Below are positions 12,161-25,953 of a DNA stretch of 64,000 bases, piece after piece (the first letter of the stretch is position 1; each line of letters starts with the position of its first letter). The stretch spans positions 606,778 through 670,777 of the forward strand of contig FJOG01000006.1 of the NCBI GenBank assembly GCA_900073065.1, read 5' to 3'. A program made the position numbers and the translations under genes. The notes beneath the pieces are model-generated. The model was not told where the DNA came from. It was given only the letters and a program-made list of their open reading frames with translations, and ran no database searches. This DNA comes from Phialocephala subalpina (Eukaryota > Ascomycota > Leotiomycetes > Helotiales > Mollisiaceae).

Positions 12161-15100
12161 TCAGCACCAGTTATTAACCCCAACCGCTCCATCCTTCTTC
12201 ACCCCACTCTCCTTCCGTCCGCCCCTCTCAAACATTTCTAAAATCGGGCCCTTCCCACAAGCAGCCGCTACATCTAACGCACTCCTCCCCTGCGCATCCT
12301 CAGCCAAAGGATCAAGCCCCCTCTTCACCAATTCAGCAAACAAATCTTTCTCAATCTCAGGTAGTGCGAGTCCACTCCTCGCCACCACATGCAATGCCGT
12401 CTCACCTTCATTGTTTCGGACGAAGATGTCTGCTTTCCATTCCAGCTCCTCGTCTTGATCTTCTCCCTCCCCGCACTTGGCTTTATGATCAAAAAACTTA
12501 TCCAAAGTCTCAAGGTGATGCGCTCCCTTCGACCCCTGACTCGTGCTCAAGAAGATGAAGAGAGGTGTGTTGCCACCTTTATCCTTGCAATCGATATCTC
12601 CTCCATCTGCGAGAAATTTCTTCCAGAGTATATACAGGCCTGTGTGCCATTCAGGAGGGTGTTCGCGACGGAGATGGCTAGCTCGCTGTCGCTCAGTGAT
12701 TTCTAGGCATTGTTTCGCGACGTGGTGGAGTGCTGTTTTGTTTTCTGGGTCGGGGGATTGGAGGTTGGCGCCCATGGAGAGGAGTTTCTCTATTGTTCGC
12801 GGTCTCAGCACCTTCAATGCTTCATGTAATGAACTGTAGCCTTTTTTGTCTTTCTTGAGAAGAAGGTCCTTTGCCGCAGGAAATTCAAGGAATTGCAAGA
12901 TGGCGTCTTCCTCCATATCTTCATTCGCGCAGAGATGATGCATCACATGACGTCCTGAGTCGTCAGTGACGAGTGGATCGACGCTGAGATCGAGAAGTCG
13001 GATGATAGGAGCTTTGATTTTGTCAACCCAATGTTGATGCCTGTATCCTTGCAACGTGCCAGTCCAATTCGCAGCTGCCAGGAGAACAGTTCTTCCAAGC
13101 TGATCTCTCTTCTCCCAATCGATAAGTTCTGCGCATTCCAGGAACGCGAAAATAATCTCTTGTTCTCCGTGTTCGAAGACGTAATGGATCAGCGTTTCTG
13201 TTTCCGTCAACCTGGCATAAGGATCTGCTCCTCGTTGAATCAAATGTTTGACCAACGGCGCATTATTTACAGCTTGTTGGTTGAAGAGGTTTGAGAATGA
13301 GGCGCAGAAGAGTGCTGTGCGTGTTTGGCCTTTGACCAGGTAGTGGACTTGGAATCCGTTGTTTTGGTCGATGGAATTTGGGTCTGCGCCTGCATCCAGC
13401 AAAATTTCTAGAGCTTTAAGATTCTGGCTTTGGATGGAAGTGAACAATGGTGAGAGTTTTCCAAGGTTCAGATCTGCTCCTTTGGCGAGGAGAGATCTCA
13501 TGATTCCGGGCAATGAGCTGGCTTTGTGTAGACAGCTGAGCCCTTTGGAGTCGAGGATGTTAGGGTCTGCGCCAAGCTCCAGAAGGACAGCAGCGCAGTC
13601 TGGAGTCCAGAAGCCTTCCGAGACACCCACGTTTGTTTTCACGTCCCCTTTGCTGGCGACATGGAGTGGTGTCTCTCCTTTCTCATTCAAGGCGTTGATG
13701 TCTGCACCTTTGGAGACGAGATAGCGAATAGCGAGAACTTGCCAGAACGACTTTCCCGTGGCAAGAACATGGAGGGCTGTTGCTCCCGGAACATGACCAG
13801 GGTCCCCTTTCTTCATCGAATAGCGATCTGGGGCAGCGAGTGCGTGGGCATTAACATTCACTCCACATTTCTCAACCAACAACTGGACCATCTGGAGGTT
13901 GTAGGAGGTGCGATGACAAGCCGAGAGTAGGACCGGAGCATAACCATCGAGGGCTGGGGGGCATCTTTTTCCTTCCGTTTCCTTCTTATATCTCTCAAGT
14001 ATTGTCGATGGATCATCGTTGAGTGTTGCGAGGGAGTCGAGTGCGGTCATCAGTTCCGTCAACCCATCCCTTGCTGCTTCGAGCAGCAGTTTATTCGTGG
14101 CTGCGGGGTCATTTGCGAGTTCGTCCTTATGGGTACCGACCCAGGAACAAAGGGAGGGGTAGTCGAGAATTCCGATCCACCTTTCCGGTTTCTTCAAAAC
14201 CTCCTTTCGAGTCTCTTCATCAAGTTGCTGCATGCTTGGCGTTCCGGATACTGTGCTGATGGCAAGGAGAGTAGGAAGTTTCTCGCGATTCTTCTTCTCA
14301 ATGTCCCAACTCTCAGTTATCTTCTCTGACGTGAATGCCAGCTTCGAGACCATCTCTTTACAATCATTCGCAATCGCCAAATCGAGCGGAAACCTCTTAC
14401 TATCATCCAACGCCAACGGATCTGCTCCAGCTTCAAGCAACATATCGACGATACCTCCTACACGACAAGTACCATGCTCAGAAGAACGAGGGCCCGAGTA
14501 GTTGCAGCTGTACCGTAGCCTTTGCTCATACCCTTTCATGGCATCGGGACGGAAACGATCATTGGGGATGGTGGAGCCGGTGTGGTCGCGGTGTCTGAGA
14601 TTGCGGTTACTAAGGACAGACCAGAGATTCTGTTCGTTGGGGAAGAAAGCGCAGGCATGAAGCGGGGTTTGTTCATCTCCATCGGTTATGTGAATGGAAG
14701 CTCCTGCTTTGAGGAGGCAGAACACGGATTCTGGACGTCCGGAGATGCAGGCATCGTGGAGAGGAGTGCGGCCGTTGACATCTTGGGCGTTGATGAGTCC
14801 TTTGCACTTTTTGTTTTGTCAGCTTTGAGATTATTTCGAGATGGTGATGGATTGACGTTGAAAAAAAGAAGTGAAGAGAGAATAGATTGATGCCTAGTGG
14901 GCGGCTCAACTCATCCGAGTCTGACATCCTCACGTCAACGGTCGAGCCATGCCAAGACTATTATTTCGCACCTCGCGAATAATTCCTGCAACATTGGGGT
15001 TCGCATCCCTACTAGCCTCGCTGGTTGAAGCTTGATCTTGGAGATCTTTTCCGGGCGCTCCAATGGCTTGCATTGTTCGGCATTGTTCGCGATGTCGACA

Positions 15101-18100
15101 TTTGAGGAAGAACCCCGGACCTGTTGGACCCGAGACATGCGCACAATCCACACGGGAGCCGGCAATTACAAAAAACGATCCTGAGAAACTTGGAAGCATT
15201 AAACGTACCTTTTCAGCGATGAGAGCAACAGTATTGGTCTTCCGTGCTCGACATGCAAGGTGAAGAATATTACGCTTGTCTTTTGTGACCAACGATGGGT
15301 CTGCACCTGCGGAGAGGAGACGAGACAGCTCGAATTCCGATCGAAGAGTTGCGAGATGGATTGGTGCCATGCCATCATGGTCTTGGGCGTTGAGATCGAG
15401 CTTTTCTTTTTGTTTGTGCCTGCAGGGGGAAAATGTCAGCAAAACCCAGCTCACCCTGGCCGTTATTGTTCAAAGCTTTCAAGGACATTGTCGGAGTGTA
15501 AAACCCCACAACCAAGACATACCTTTGAAAGAGTACTGCTAGCGAAACTCTCTTCTCGTTGCTCGAGGAATTAATTCTCCCGTGGCTGATTACATCATGT
15601 AGTGGAGTCTCCCCCTTTTTGTTCCTTGCGTTCATTGATATGCCAAGACTCAAGAGATGTTCAACAAACTCAACGTCCCCTTTCTTGCCCTGGAAATTTC
15701 TAGCTGCTACATGCAGAAGCGTATCTCCATCATTATCAACCACCAAAGGATCGAGCCCGAAATCCACATATTTATTAAATGTCGCCAAGTTATAATGTCC
15801 TCCAAAAATTTGTATGAAACAATGTAACATTCCCCTTCCATGGTTGTCAACTGCATGGATGTTCGCACCCATTTGTCTCAGTGCTTTTACGGCGTTCGTT
15901 TCTCTCAAATCTTTGAGTATGGGTGTTCGACCATTGCTGTCACGGTCTTCGAGCGACGCTCCATTTGCGAGAAGTAGCTCGATGAATTGTTTCGTCTCCT
16001 TGACATCTTTTCTAGATCCTAAGAGCCAGATGCATCGCTTCTTAGTTTTCTCATCGCACTTCTCGAGTAAGATCCTGAATGTTTCAAGATCAACCGTCCT
16101 AGTCATGATGGCTTCATCAAGTGCTGTCCTGCCATAATCGTTCTTGAGATCTGGTCGCGCGCCTTTCTCTAAGAGCAGTGCGAGGATCTCGTTCACATCG
16201 TTGTGTCCGGCATTTCCGTGGGGATGGGCAAGAATTTGATGTAGTGTTGTGTCTGCCTTGCTACCCCGATCGAGTACATTGGCGCCATGCTCGAGAAGCA
16301 GTTTGATGATGTCCAGGTCTTTTCGTTCTACAAGGGCACGAGGCAGGACGGAATCTCCGTTGCTATTAGTAACAGATACATCCGCACCGGCTTCAAGGAA
16401 GCTCTTGATTGCTGTCATGTGTGCATTTGTTCGATCCGCGAATTGAAGCATCAGAGGAGTGTTTCCGTTCCCATCTTTCGCATTAATGTCCGCTCCTGCT
16501 TTGAGAAGCAATTTCAGGATTTGGTGGCATGTAATGAAATGCGCCTCTTCCCGCGCGCTACTGTATAGGATATGTAGAGGTGCCTTTATTGGTCCCTCTC
16601 TGCCAAACCGACCACCTCCATGGATGCGGTGATTTGGAGCATAGTCGCATTGCTCAAGCGGATTCGCTCCCTTCGCGAGCAAGAGCTCGACACAACTGAT
16701 GCTGCGAGCCAAGGTTGCAACATACAGTGGAGTACCGCCTTCGAATCTGGCATTTGGAGAAACGTCAGAATTGGAAAGAACCGCTTTCGCGATTTCGAAT
16801 TCTCCATGTCGGCAAGCTCGACCAAGAACTTCCTGGAGACTCTCAGGCTTGAGATAAGGCAACATGACCAAGATCGTATCCAGATGACCTTGTTTACAAG
16901 CGTATTCTACTGCTGTCTCGCCTTTCGTGGATCGTTCGCCTCCAAGAAGTCTGCCTGCGTGGTTCTCCTTCGTCTTGGGTGTGATTGGATCTACACCAGC
17001 TTCAAGAAGGAGCTTTACGATATCTGCCTTGTTTCGTTTCGCGGCCTCGTGGAGAGGAACGACCCCTCGACAGTTGTATGCATTGGCATCAGCACCATGT
17101 TGAAGCAGGAGGGCGACCATTTCTGTATGCCCACGTCGAGTTGCCCAATGTAGAGGGGTAAACTCATCGGCATCGAGCGGATCCACAACCTGGCCTTCTC
17201 GAAGCAGGCGAGCAGCGTACTTTGTCATCCCAGCGAATGCAGCAACGTGAAGAGGTGCGGGAGTTTGAGCAACACCGGGAACTTCGCGCTTCGTCCACTC
17301 AAGACGTAGCCACTGCTTGAAATCTGGGCTTTCAGGATTGAGGAAGCTCGAGACAGCCTGCAGAAACTCTTCATCACCCTCATCGTAGCGATGGCAATGA
17401 AAAGCCCAGTTTGTTACCGCGTACTCGAGAAACGGGTATCGCAGCCTCCATTCTTGGTAGTTGTATGGATCTTTCTTCTCTTTGTAGGTGCCTCCGGCAT
17501 CGCGTCGGCACCGGCAATCAAAGTCGCTGTCACAATCACATAGACGTGCCTTTTCAGCTTCTTCAGCATCGGGATGGCGAAGAACACTAGACTGGAGATA
17601 CTTTAATGAGGTCATTGCGATCTTCCTGTGAGCTTGGGCAGGATCGAGAACCGGGAACTGTGGTGTACTGCCATCGCTAGCAATTCCTTCCCTCTCATTG
17701 TCCAGCAAGAATTCAGTAAATGAATGATGGATGACTTGTACGGTTTCGTCTTCTAATATCTCGAGAAGTGGTGCGCATGCTGTTCTGGCAACGTTCTTTG
17801 GTGTTCCCGGCAATTTTTCAGTAGGGACCACTGAAGCAAGAACGTTGGCGAGTTCATTCAAGCGCAGAGCTCGAGACGAGTGAGTGACAAACTCGAGGAG
17901 AAAGGTTTGGACGGCAGTCTCAATCTTCTGGTTCTGGGTATTTTGATAGAGCATGCTGTTATACATGTCTTCAAGACCTATAGGCAAATTTTGTGCCAGC
18001 TTCTGGACATCGAGCTGCCCTGTTGCCTTCAACTTCGGTATGATCTGATCAACTAGAAGTCGAGCATAGAGGAACAGTCCTCGGGATCTTTCGCATATCG

Positions 18101-18905
18101 TTGACTCCAAACTTGCTAGAAGCAGTCGATTTTCGTCACCAGATAGAACATCCTTCAGACGATGAGCCACGAAGAGTGCAATGTCCTTGCCGACAAGGTC
18201 ATCTTCCAAGCTGATGTGCACGATTGACGCATCTCGAAGCGCACTTTGCAAGTACTGCTTAGGTCTGCTTGTCATGAACAGCTTGACTGATTTTGGACGA
18301 AATGTCGCGAGAGCGTTCAGGCGCTGAAGGAAACCGTCGTTGGAGGCCAGCTCCATCTCGTCCATGGCATCCACAACCACGTAAGCCTTCTCGATCGAGG
18401 CAAGCCCAAGCAGAAGAAATTCCCAAAGTCTGTCATCGGAAAGATGGTCCAGCTCGCTTCCGAGAAGTGGCTGAAGAGTAGCTTGAAGTCTAGGACATCG
18501 AGGAAGAAGTTGAGCGAGGAAATCCTGGACGAGATGTCGGGGTCTTCGGTTTGCCGCAATAATGTATCGAAAGAAGAAAAACAAGACGGGAACATCTTCA
18601 GTTGTCTTCAAATGCTCCACTATTGAAGCAGCAATGACTGACTTTCCTGCTCCAGGAACACCTTTGACCCAAAGGCTTCCATGAAAATCTGATTGATGCC
18701 ATTGCTGAAAGCGGGAGGTATCGCAAATCCAAAGGCCCGTCCCTGGCGCCTGAGATGAGAGGTGACGATGGAACTCGCTCGAGTCCGCAGTGTAGTCAGT
18801 GGGCTGAAGCCATCCTTGTAATTTGGCTAGATCTTCCGGACCAAGATTAGCTTCCTGATAATCAATCATCTCGAAATCTTCCGAGGTAGATGCGGAGAAG
18901 GACAT
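12161..18905 (-). CDS. NACHT-ankyrin NLR-like protein, 2079 aa
   Basis: Large cytoplasmic STAND ATPase of the fungal NLR type. Exons 18905-15523, 15419-15209 and 14806-12161 sum to exactly 2080 codons. Order: a short N-terminal segment with the PTDY...SSEFHRHL signature; NACHT with P-loop GVPGAGKS (82-89), Walker-B-like YVVVDAMDE (175-183) and MTSRP (211-215); a helical region with HHSFTEFLL; a Cys-rich insert (CDCDSDFDCRCRR, about 457-468); then ankyrin repeats from about residue 548 to the end (PLHVAA, TPLHWATRRGH, TPLHEA types). The repeats are divergent rather than near-identical. Intron 1 is 103 nt. Intron 2 is 402 nt, unusually long, but joining across it rebuilds an ankyrin repeat (ALIAEK then CKGLINAQDVNGRTPLHDAC). 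Known fungal NLRs act in heterokaryon incompatibility or other non-self responses; ligand and partner here are unknown. Confidence 0.88.
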
Positions 18906-20496
18906 CTTGTCCGTCTTGAAGAGCTGAAGCTATAAACGAAGAGTATGAATGATGGTTGTTGATCACCGAGACACTTGGTTCAGTGGCATTCAATAGTTGG
19001 AAGTGAAAGAGCCATCGTTGAAGATCTTGTCGTGCCTACTAGGCAACAGAATCCTTCGAGATTTGACATGAAGAGCACCACGTGACTCCACCCCGCTCTT
19101 CCCGCCTTCCGCCTTTCTCTTGGCGCTCGCTTTCCACCATTTCGGAAAGTCAAATTGTGGCTGCACTTGCTGCACTGGCTTGAAATGCCTTCCAATGAGC
19201 TTGGAATCTACGATCAAGCTTTCCGCCACCGGGAGCCGTTCATCGACAATTCATTTTGAGGAACCTCAGCCGTCCCCGACGTCGTCAGCAAATATATCTC
19301 TGCATGACCCATCGCGCGCGCTATGCTTTTCCACTTTGGGCGTTGATATCTGAATAAGGCGCATCGTACTATCATCTCAGTGAGACGCGACCTAGTCGTC
19401 GATCCGCTATTCATTTTAATGTTGTTTATCGGGAAATATTGGGCATGGTGTATCGGCTCACGATGCTGACTGTCGATGCAACGTCGTCCTGGCTCGTTGG
19501 TTGAGAAGGCGAGCGCCCCTGAAAGTGCCCGGTCGAACAGAAATCGAAGGTCCCCTGCCAAGCCTTGCTATTCCGAGCACCACTCGTCGGCCCTGCATTG
19601 CTCGCAGCTCGCAGCTCGCTGCACGGAGAAGACGGTGAACGAAAGAACAGTAGACGCGATAGAGGCACGTGTGACAACTTTTACAAGTGCACGAAGGACA
19701 CAGCGAATTCGGGTAGTGACTTTATCAAGATCACCGATCGCGAGCCCACCATTTGGCCCCTCCCACCCTTCGCTCGCCATCATTCGATGGTTTTATGCTT
19801 CGTTGTAAGGTTGTTTCCTCTCTTGTGCTTGTTCAGAGGGGCTCAAAAGGAGCTTGGCATCAAAACGGTTGAAGACCCCGCAAAAATAAATTGGTGGCGC
19901 TGTTTGCGCATGAGGCCTGCAGCGGATGCTTGACCTCGGAAAACTTCTCCCCTAGCACCTCGCCTCGACCCTCAAGGGCCTCAAGCCCTTCCCCACCACG
20001 AAGACTGCACACCACATCCCACGATGAACCCTGGAATGACAAGGCGATATCGTCTCGAACGCCTCGCACTATCGCGCCCCTCTCGTATCGCGAAAGCCTC
20101 CAATATCCTGCGGCCGGCGCCCGTTGATGCCTCTCAAGGCGGTTGGACCCGGCTCCGGAAGGGTCCAAAATGTCCCTTGATGACCAGATCTCGGAGCATA
20201 TCTTCGATTTGGCCCTGGCCGCCATCTCTGGATACGAAGATAGTGCTGATTACAACCGAACGCCTGCAGTTTCCCCTGTCCATCTCGACTTAAGTGCTGA
20301 TAATAAGAATGGAGCCTCCATCGTTTCTGGCAGACAGTTCTGTTTATATAGAATTCGCTGCTGCCTCTCTCGTTCACGGCCAGCGCTGTCGCAACTGTCG
20401 TTTCTATCGTCCGCTCGCTCCGCCATACTACGGCCTTAATGACTTATAATCTCCTTAATTAATACTTAATTGGTTCCTCGATTGACTGCCGCAAAC
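18906..20496. other. Divergent promoter region between NLR and WSC-oxidase genes
   Basis: 1.6 kb between two divergently oriented starts (18905 minus, 20497 plus). No protein motif in either strand. Expected to hold both promoters; I cannot name specific sites. Confidence 0.4.
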
Positions 20497-23400
20497 ATGG
20501 TTCTCTCCTCTGCCGTTGCGGCATTGTTGTGGTTGTCTACAGTGAGTTTCCTTGGAACCATCCTTGAGAAGATAAATTAATTAAGTTTTAGTCTGCCACT
20601 ACAAACGCTGCGACGATTGGAAAACGTGATCTGGTAGTACCAGCAAAGGTAAATGGATGGACATCACAAGGATGCTACATGTGCGTACTAGCGATTTGCC
20701 CTCAAGGATTCGAGCGCTAACCAGGATTTCAGCGATGTTGGGAGAACCCTTACTGGCGGAGGCTATGACAATAACACTGGTATGACAGATGAATCCTGCA
20801 TCTCCTACTGTGAGAAGCTTGGATACATCTATGCTGGAACTGAGTACGCGGAAGAGTGCTGTGAGTATCTTTCACCAGAATGTCCGAAATTCACTGACAA
20901 GTCTAGACTGTGGCAACTCTCTCGCTTCAGGATCGGGTCCAGCTCCTGCGAGCGACTGCTCAACACCATGCAGTGGAAATGCGACAGAGGCATGTGGTGG
21001 AGGAAACCGGCTCAGCTTGTACTGGAGTGGCACTTCGGGTCCTTCGACTAACTCTGGGCCTGGTCTTTGGTCTTTCAGTGGATGTTACACGTATGTTGTA
21101 CCCAGCTGTACTCGATGCTGCGTCGCTGACCTTGCATAGAGAAGGTACAACTGGCAGGGCGCTTACCGTTGGTGCCACTGTCACTGGCGGGAGCAGCAAC
21201 ATGACAGTTGGAAATTGTGTGTCAGAATGCCAAGTCTTAGGCTATGATCTTGCTGGTGTCGAATACTCTGGTGAATGCTGTGAGGAACTTTCTCGTAATC
21301 ATGTGGAACATAACTGACAACCATAGACTGCGGTAACTCTATTTCAAACGGTGCCACACTCGCTCCAGACGGGTTGACGGGATGCTCCATGCTTTGCAAT
21401 GGCAATCTATCAGAGTTCTGCGGAGGCTCGAGTAGATTGGATGTCTACGATTTCAACAAGACAGTCACTCTTCCAGCATGGAACACGACTGCAGTCAGCT
21501 CTACCACGACTTCGGTCGAATCGACCTCGAGCTCCGTCGTTGTCACAACTTCCAGCAGCTCGGCAGTCTCCTCGTCATCCTCAATTGTTGCCTCAACCTC
21601 GAGCTTAAGTTCCAGTAGTTCCAAGGCGTCGTCATCTTCGTCAGTGGTATCAACTCTCTCCACTGTGTCATCATCCAGCTCTTCGAGCTCGACAACAACA
21701 TCGCAGGCCTCAGCTGCTACATCGACCGGATCTTCTCTCGGACCTTACGTCTACTATGGCTGCCAGACCGAAGGCACTAATGTCCGAGCCCTTTCTGGTG
21801 CCGCATCAGCATCTGACACGATGACCCTTGAGATGTGTGAGGCCAGCTGCTCTGGCTACACATACTGGGGCACAGAGTATGGACGAGAATGCTACTGTGG
21901 AAACAGCTTTGGCGCAGGCTCAATTGCGGCTGTTGCTTCTGACTGCTCTTTCCCATGTGCTGGAGACGCCAGTGAGACTTGTGGAGCAGGCAACCGTCTC
22001 TCAGTTTACGTTCTCAACGGTACTGTCACATCAACAACCAGCAGCGTTGCATCAACGTCAGCTACTGGAACTTCTACTGGAGCTTCTACCGGAACGTCGT
22101 CTTCGTCCGTGTCAGTCACAAGCAGCCCTGCTGCGACTGGATTCCCAACTGGATGGTCATACTACGGCTGCTATGTCGATGGTCTCACTGGACGAATCTT
22201 GCAAAACCAACTTGCTGACAACCAAGAGAACACTCTCCAAGTCTGCGTTGCTGCCTGCGCTGCCGCCGGCTACACCATCGCAGGTGCTGAGTACGGTGTC
22301 CAATGTTTCTGTGGCGACGCTATCTACAATGGCGGAGTACTAGCCACGAATCAAGCAGACTGCAATGTTGCTTGCCCTGGCAACACTGCCGAAGATTGTG
22401 GAGCTGGTAACAGGATGTCTCTATACTCGCTCGGGACACCCGAAGCGTATCAAGCTCCTGCTGCCCAACAATCGGGCTTGCCGACAGGATGGACATATGG
22501 AGGCTGTCTTCAAGACAACATTGCCTCAAATGAAGACCCCAATGAGATCCTCTCCACCTTCCCATACAAGGTCTGGGACAATGCGACGAGCAACACTCCC
22601 GACCTTTGCATTGCTCGCTGCCAAGAATTCGGATACAATGCAGCTGGTCTTGAGTATGGATCTCAATGCTTCTGTGGTGATGTTGAGAACATCTACGTTG
22701 CTTCTGCACCTTCGACAAGCACAGATCCAGACACCACTCAATACTATACAAGAAGCTCCGTACCTGAGTTCTATGATGCTTCAGAGTGTAACTCGGCCTG
22801 TACAGGCGCAGCACAATACCTTTGCGGTGCAGGTAACAGACTCACTTACTACTACTACAACGCCACTGAGCCTCTTTACAAGTGGGGCAACCCAACTGGG
22901 ACCGCTGCTGGAGAGTACTCGCTTCTCATCGGTGGTGTCGTTGTGCCCCTAATTGTCTCTCAAACAGTCAATGGCAAGGTGACCTTCGTTGAGAAATTCG
23001 GTACCGGTGAGCCCAACGGTACTGGAGCTTATGAGTTGGATTTGTCTCAGATCGATAACTTCTCTGCTGCTTGGCGAACAATGACTGGTCTCCAGACCGA
23101 CGTTTTCTGTGCCGCCGGTCTCACTCTCCCAGATAAGGCAGGACGTCAACTCACAGCTGGTGGTTGGGCGGGCGAGTCCAACTTTGGTGTTCGCCTATAC
23201 TGGTAAGCCACCCTCTCGCAGCATTGTATGAAAGATCTATACTGACTCGAGCATTGTAGGCCCGACGGATCCGCAGGTGTTGAAGGAACAAACGAATGGA
23301 TCGAAGACCCCGGTGTTCTTCAACTTCAAGTTCCTCGCTGGTATCCATCCGCACTCATCATGGCTAACGGCTCCATTCTCATTGTCGGAGGAGAAGTTGG

Positions 23401-24538
23401 TCAAAACGCCGCTGAGCAACCAACCCTCGAAATTCTACCTGCCACCGGTGTCCCAGATGCTAGCACCACAAGTGGCTACTCCAATACCACCGTCTACCTC
23501 GACTTCTTGGACCGCACTGCTCCCTTCAACCTATACCCTTTCATCGTTGTCATGAAGACCGGTATTTTCATTGCTTACTACAACGAAGCCCGCATCATTG
23601 ACGAAGCTAATTTCCAAACCATCAAAACTCTACCCAATATGCCAGCTGCCGTCAACGACCCCACAGGAGGCCGAACCTACCAACTCGAAGGCTCAATGGT
23701 TATCCTCCCCCAATACGCGCCCTACACCGACCCCGTCGGCGTCCTTATCTGCGGAGGCTCCACATCAGGAGGCGGTTATCCCATCGACAACTGTGTATCA
23801 ACTCAACCAGAAGCAGCCGAACCAACCTGGACTATCGAACGCATGCCCTCCCGCCGCGTCATGCCCTGCATGGCCGGTCTCCCAGACGGAACCTACGTGA
23901 TCCTCAACGGTGCAGAGCACGGGTATGCAGGCTTCGGTCTCGCCGGCTCACCTAACCTCAACGCCGTGATCTACGACCCTTCTAAGCCTGTCAACCAACG
24001 CATGAGTATCATGGCCAATACTACCGTTGCTCGTCTCTACCATTCTGAAGCTACCGTTTTACTTGATGGGCGAGTATTGGTATCTGGTTCGGACCCCACA
24101 GGAAACTATGCCTCCCCAGCTGGTTCATTCCCAGAAGAATATAGAGTGGAAGTCTTTTCTCCCCCATACCTCCTAACCGGAGCCACTCGTCCCGAATTCA
24201 CACTCTCAAGCACAGACTGGGCATACAGCGAGTCCGTAACTTTCACCGTAACCACCGGCACCGCGACCTCCGTCTCTCTTCTCGGTTCCGTCGTCTCGAC
24301 TCATGGAAATGCAATGGGTCAACGAACCATATTCCCGGAATTCAGCTGTGCGGGTACGACGTGTACTGTTGTTGCGCCACCGGATGCGCACACGAGTCCT
24401 CCTGGGTGGTTCATGTTTTTCGTGCTTGAGAATGGGATTCCTAGTGTGGGACAATTCGTTAGGATTGGAGGAGATCCGGCTGGGCTTGGGAATTGGCCTG
24501 ATTTGCCGCCTTTTGAAGGGAGCTTGCCTGGTGTTTAG
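20497..24538 (+). CDS. Secreted copper radical (glyoxal) oxidase with five WSC domains, 1246 aa
   Basis: Seven exons (20497-20541, 20592-20680, 20733-20860, 20907-21090, 21140-21279, 21327-23202, 23260-24538) sum to 1247 codons. Signal peptide at residues 1-17 or so, followed by a Kex2-type KR at 26-27. Five Cys-rich WSC carbohydrate-binding domains start near residues 37, 142, 334, 470 and 581. Ser/Thr-rich linkers separate domains 2/3 and 3/4. The C-terminal third is an AA5 galactose/glyoxal-oxidase-like fold with a DUF1929-type end. Likely active-site residues are all present: Cys in VFCAAG (about 789) and Tyr in RWYPS (about 846) for the Tyr-Cys cofactor, Tyr-His in RLYHSEA (about 1079), and His in STHGNAM (about 1167). 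Expected reaction: oxidation of aldehydes or alcohols with O2, making H2O2, near cell-wall glycans. Exact substrate unknown. Confidence 0.9.
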
Positions 24539-25777
24539 GTGAGGGGATGAAGGTTTGATTTCTTCGCAAAATTGAGCGGGCTTGGGGGATGGATTTGGGA
24601 AGGAGGTTAGGGTGGTAATTTTGCATACTAAGTATACTGAGATGACAGCATTTCGTACACAGAGATGAGAGATGTTCTTAGCATTTTAGCGCTTGGCATT
24701 TTAATGAAATGGTTACTACGATGAAGGAGAGACTTTGCGAGGGGTTTCGATGTGATGCAGTGCTAGTGAGGATTTGAAAGGGTCATCTCCTTCGGGTGAG
24801 TCAGCCTTCAGAGACTTGTTGTTCTGGTACTTGGATAACGATCAACATAGAATATCCTGCGCTTAACGATACTCCTGGTCTAATATTGGGCAGCAATAAA
24901 GTGTTTTGAGGCACGTCCGGGTTGGAGTAGCAACACGTGACTCGGACATTTCGTCCTTGGTCTCGCAACAAGGCTTGGGTTCTGGGTGCCATAACGTTGA
25001 AGTGTTTTCAGCATTTATGTCAGAAGTATACCCAGCAAACTACGACCCTCCTCCACATTCCCAAAAAGGCTCTTACTTCTAAGTAAATATTCTCAGCTCT
25101 GGATTGGATCAGAAAGTGGAGATGTTCGTTCTTTCGCGTTATTTAATTATACGCTTATATGTAAAGAGGAAGAAAGGCAGATATCTTCAAGAATGCTTAG
25201 GAAGTGATAGTCACGTGATGGAAATCGTCTTTTCGCTCCACCTGCAAGTTCAGGCCAAGAACATATCGATGAAGCACTAGTAATTGAAATCTGTGTTCTT
25301 TACCCTGTCAATTCATGTCTCATTCACCGCCAACCTATGACTCGAGGGGGAATCGCGAAAGCTTAGCGCGGTCTCGCTTAGCTAGACAGTACCTTATCAA
25401 CCTCGTCGCGTTCACAACCTTCAACAAAATTACATTTACGAAACATCGACCTTGATGCCCACGAAACATCACGTCCGCATAAGCTTTCCGAGAACTCGAG
25501 TATCGAAAGACTTGTTGCACCATTGCATACGCTCGCAGATCACATCAAGTCGATCTTGCGCATTCTCTCCGCCCTTCCAACCGTTAATCAAGTTCGACTG
25601 CGCAAAATCGAGATTACACTTCTGCAAGCTCGCTGTCAGCACATTGGCCCCCAAGATTTCTTGAGCGTTGAGTTCTTTCCCATCCAATTCATCATCGACT
25701 CGATTCGTCCTCGATCGCAACCTATTCCAGACCTCAGCCCCCTCCCTTTCGACACTCCATTCTCACAATGCCGGCAT
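24539..25777. other. Intergenic, no gene seen
   Basis: 3' flank of the oxidase, then about 1 kb without recognisable coding motifs up to the interrupted 2EXR copy. Confidence 0.4.
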
Positions 25778-25953
25778 ACACTAGAAGTCAAACCAACAAT
25801 TTCACCTAGTTCCAGAAGCTACCGATTGAGTTGCGTCTCAAGATCTGGGATGAGGCCACAGCAGAGCAGCGAGTGGTAGAGGTCTTGTGGTCGGAGTTGC
25901 GAGGCTATCACACCGATCAGCGTGACCAAAATTAATTTAATAACTCGAGTATA

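Noticed and set aside
14930..15208. Open frame through the second NLR intron as extra coding exon
   Set aside because: Skipping 15208-14807 joins two halves of an ankyrin repeat in phase; the read-through sequence has no ankyrin pattern.
18906..25777. NLR and WSC-oxidase as a functional gene pair
   Set aside because: They share a 1.6-kb divergent spacer, but I see no common motif or known partnership; adjacency alone is weak evidence.
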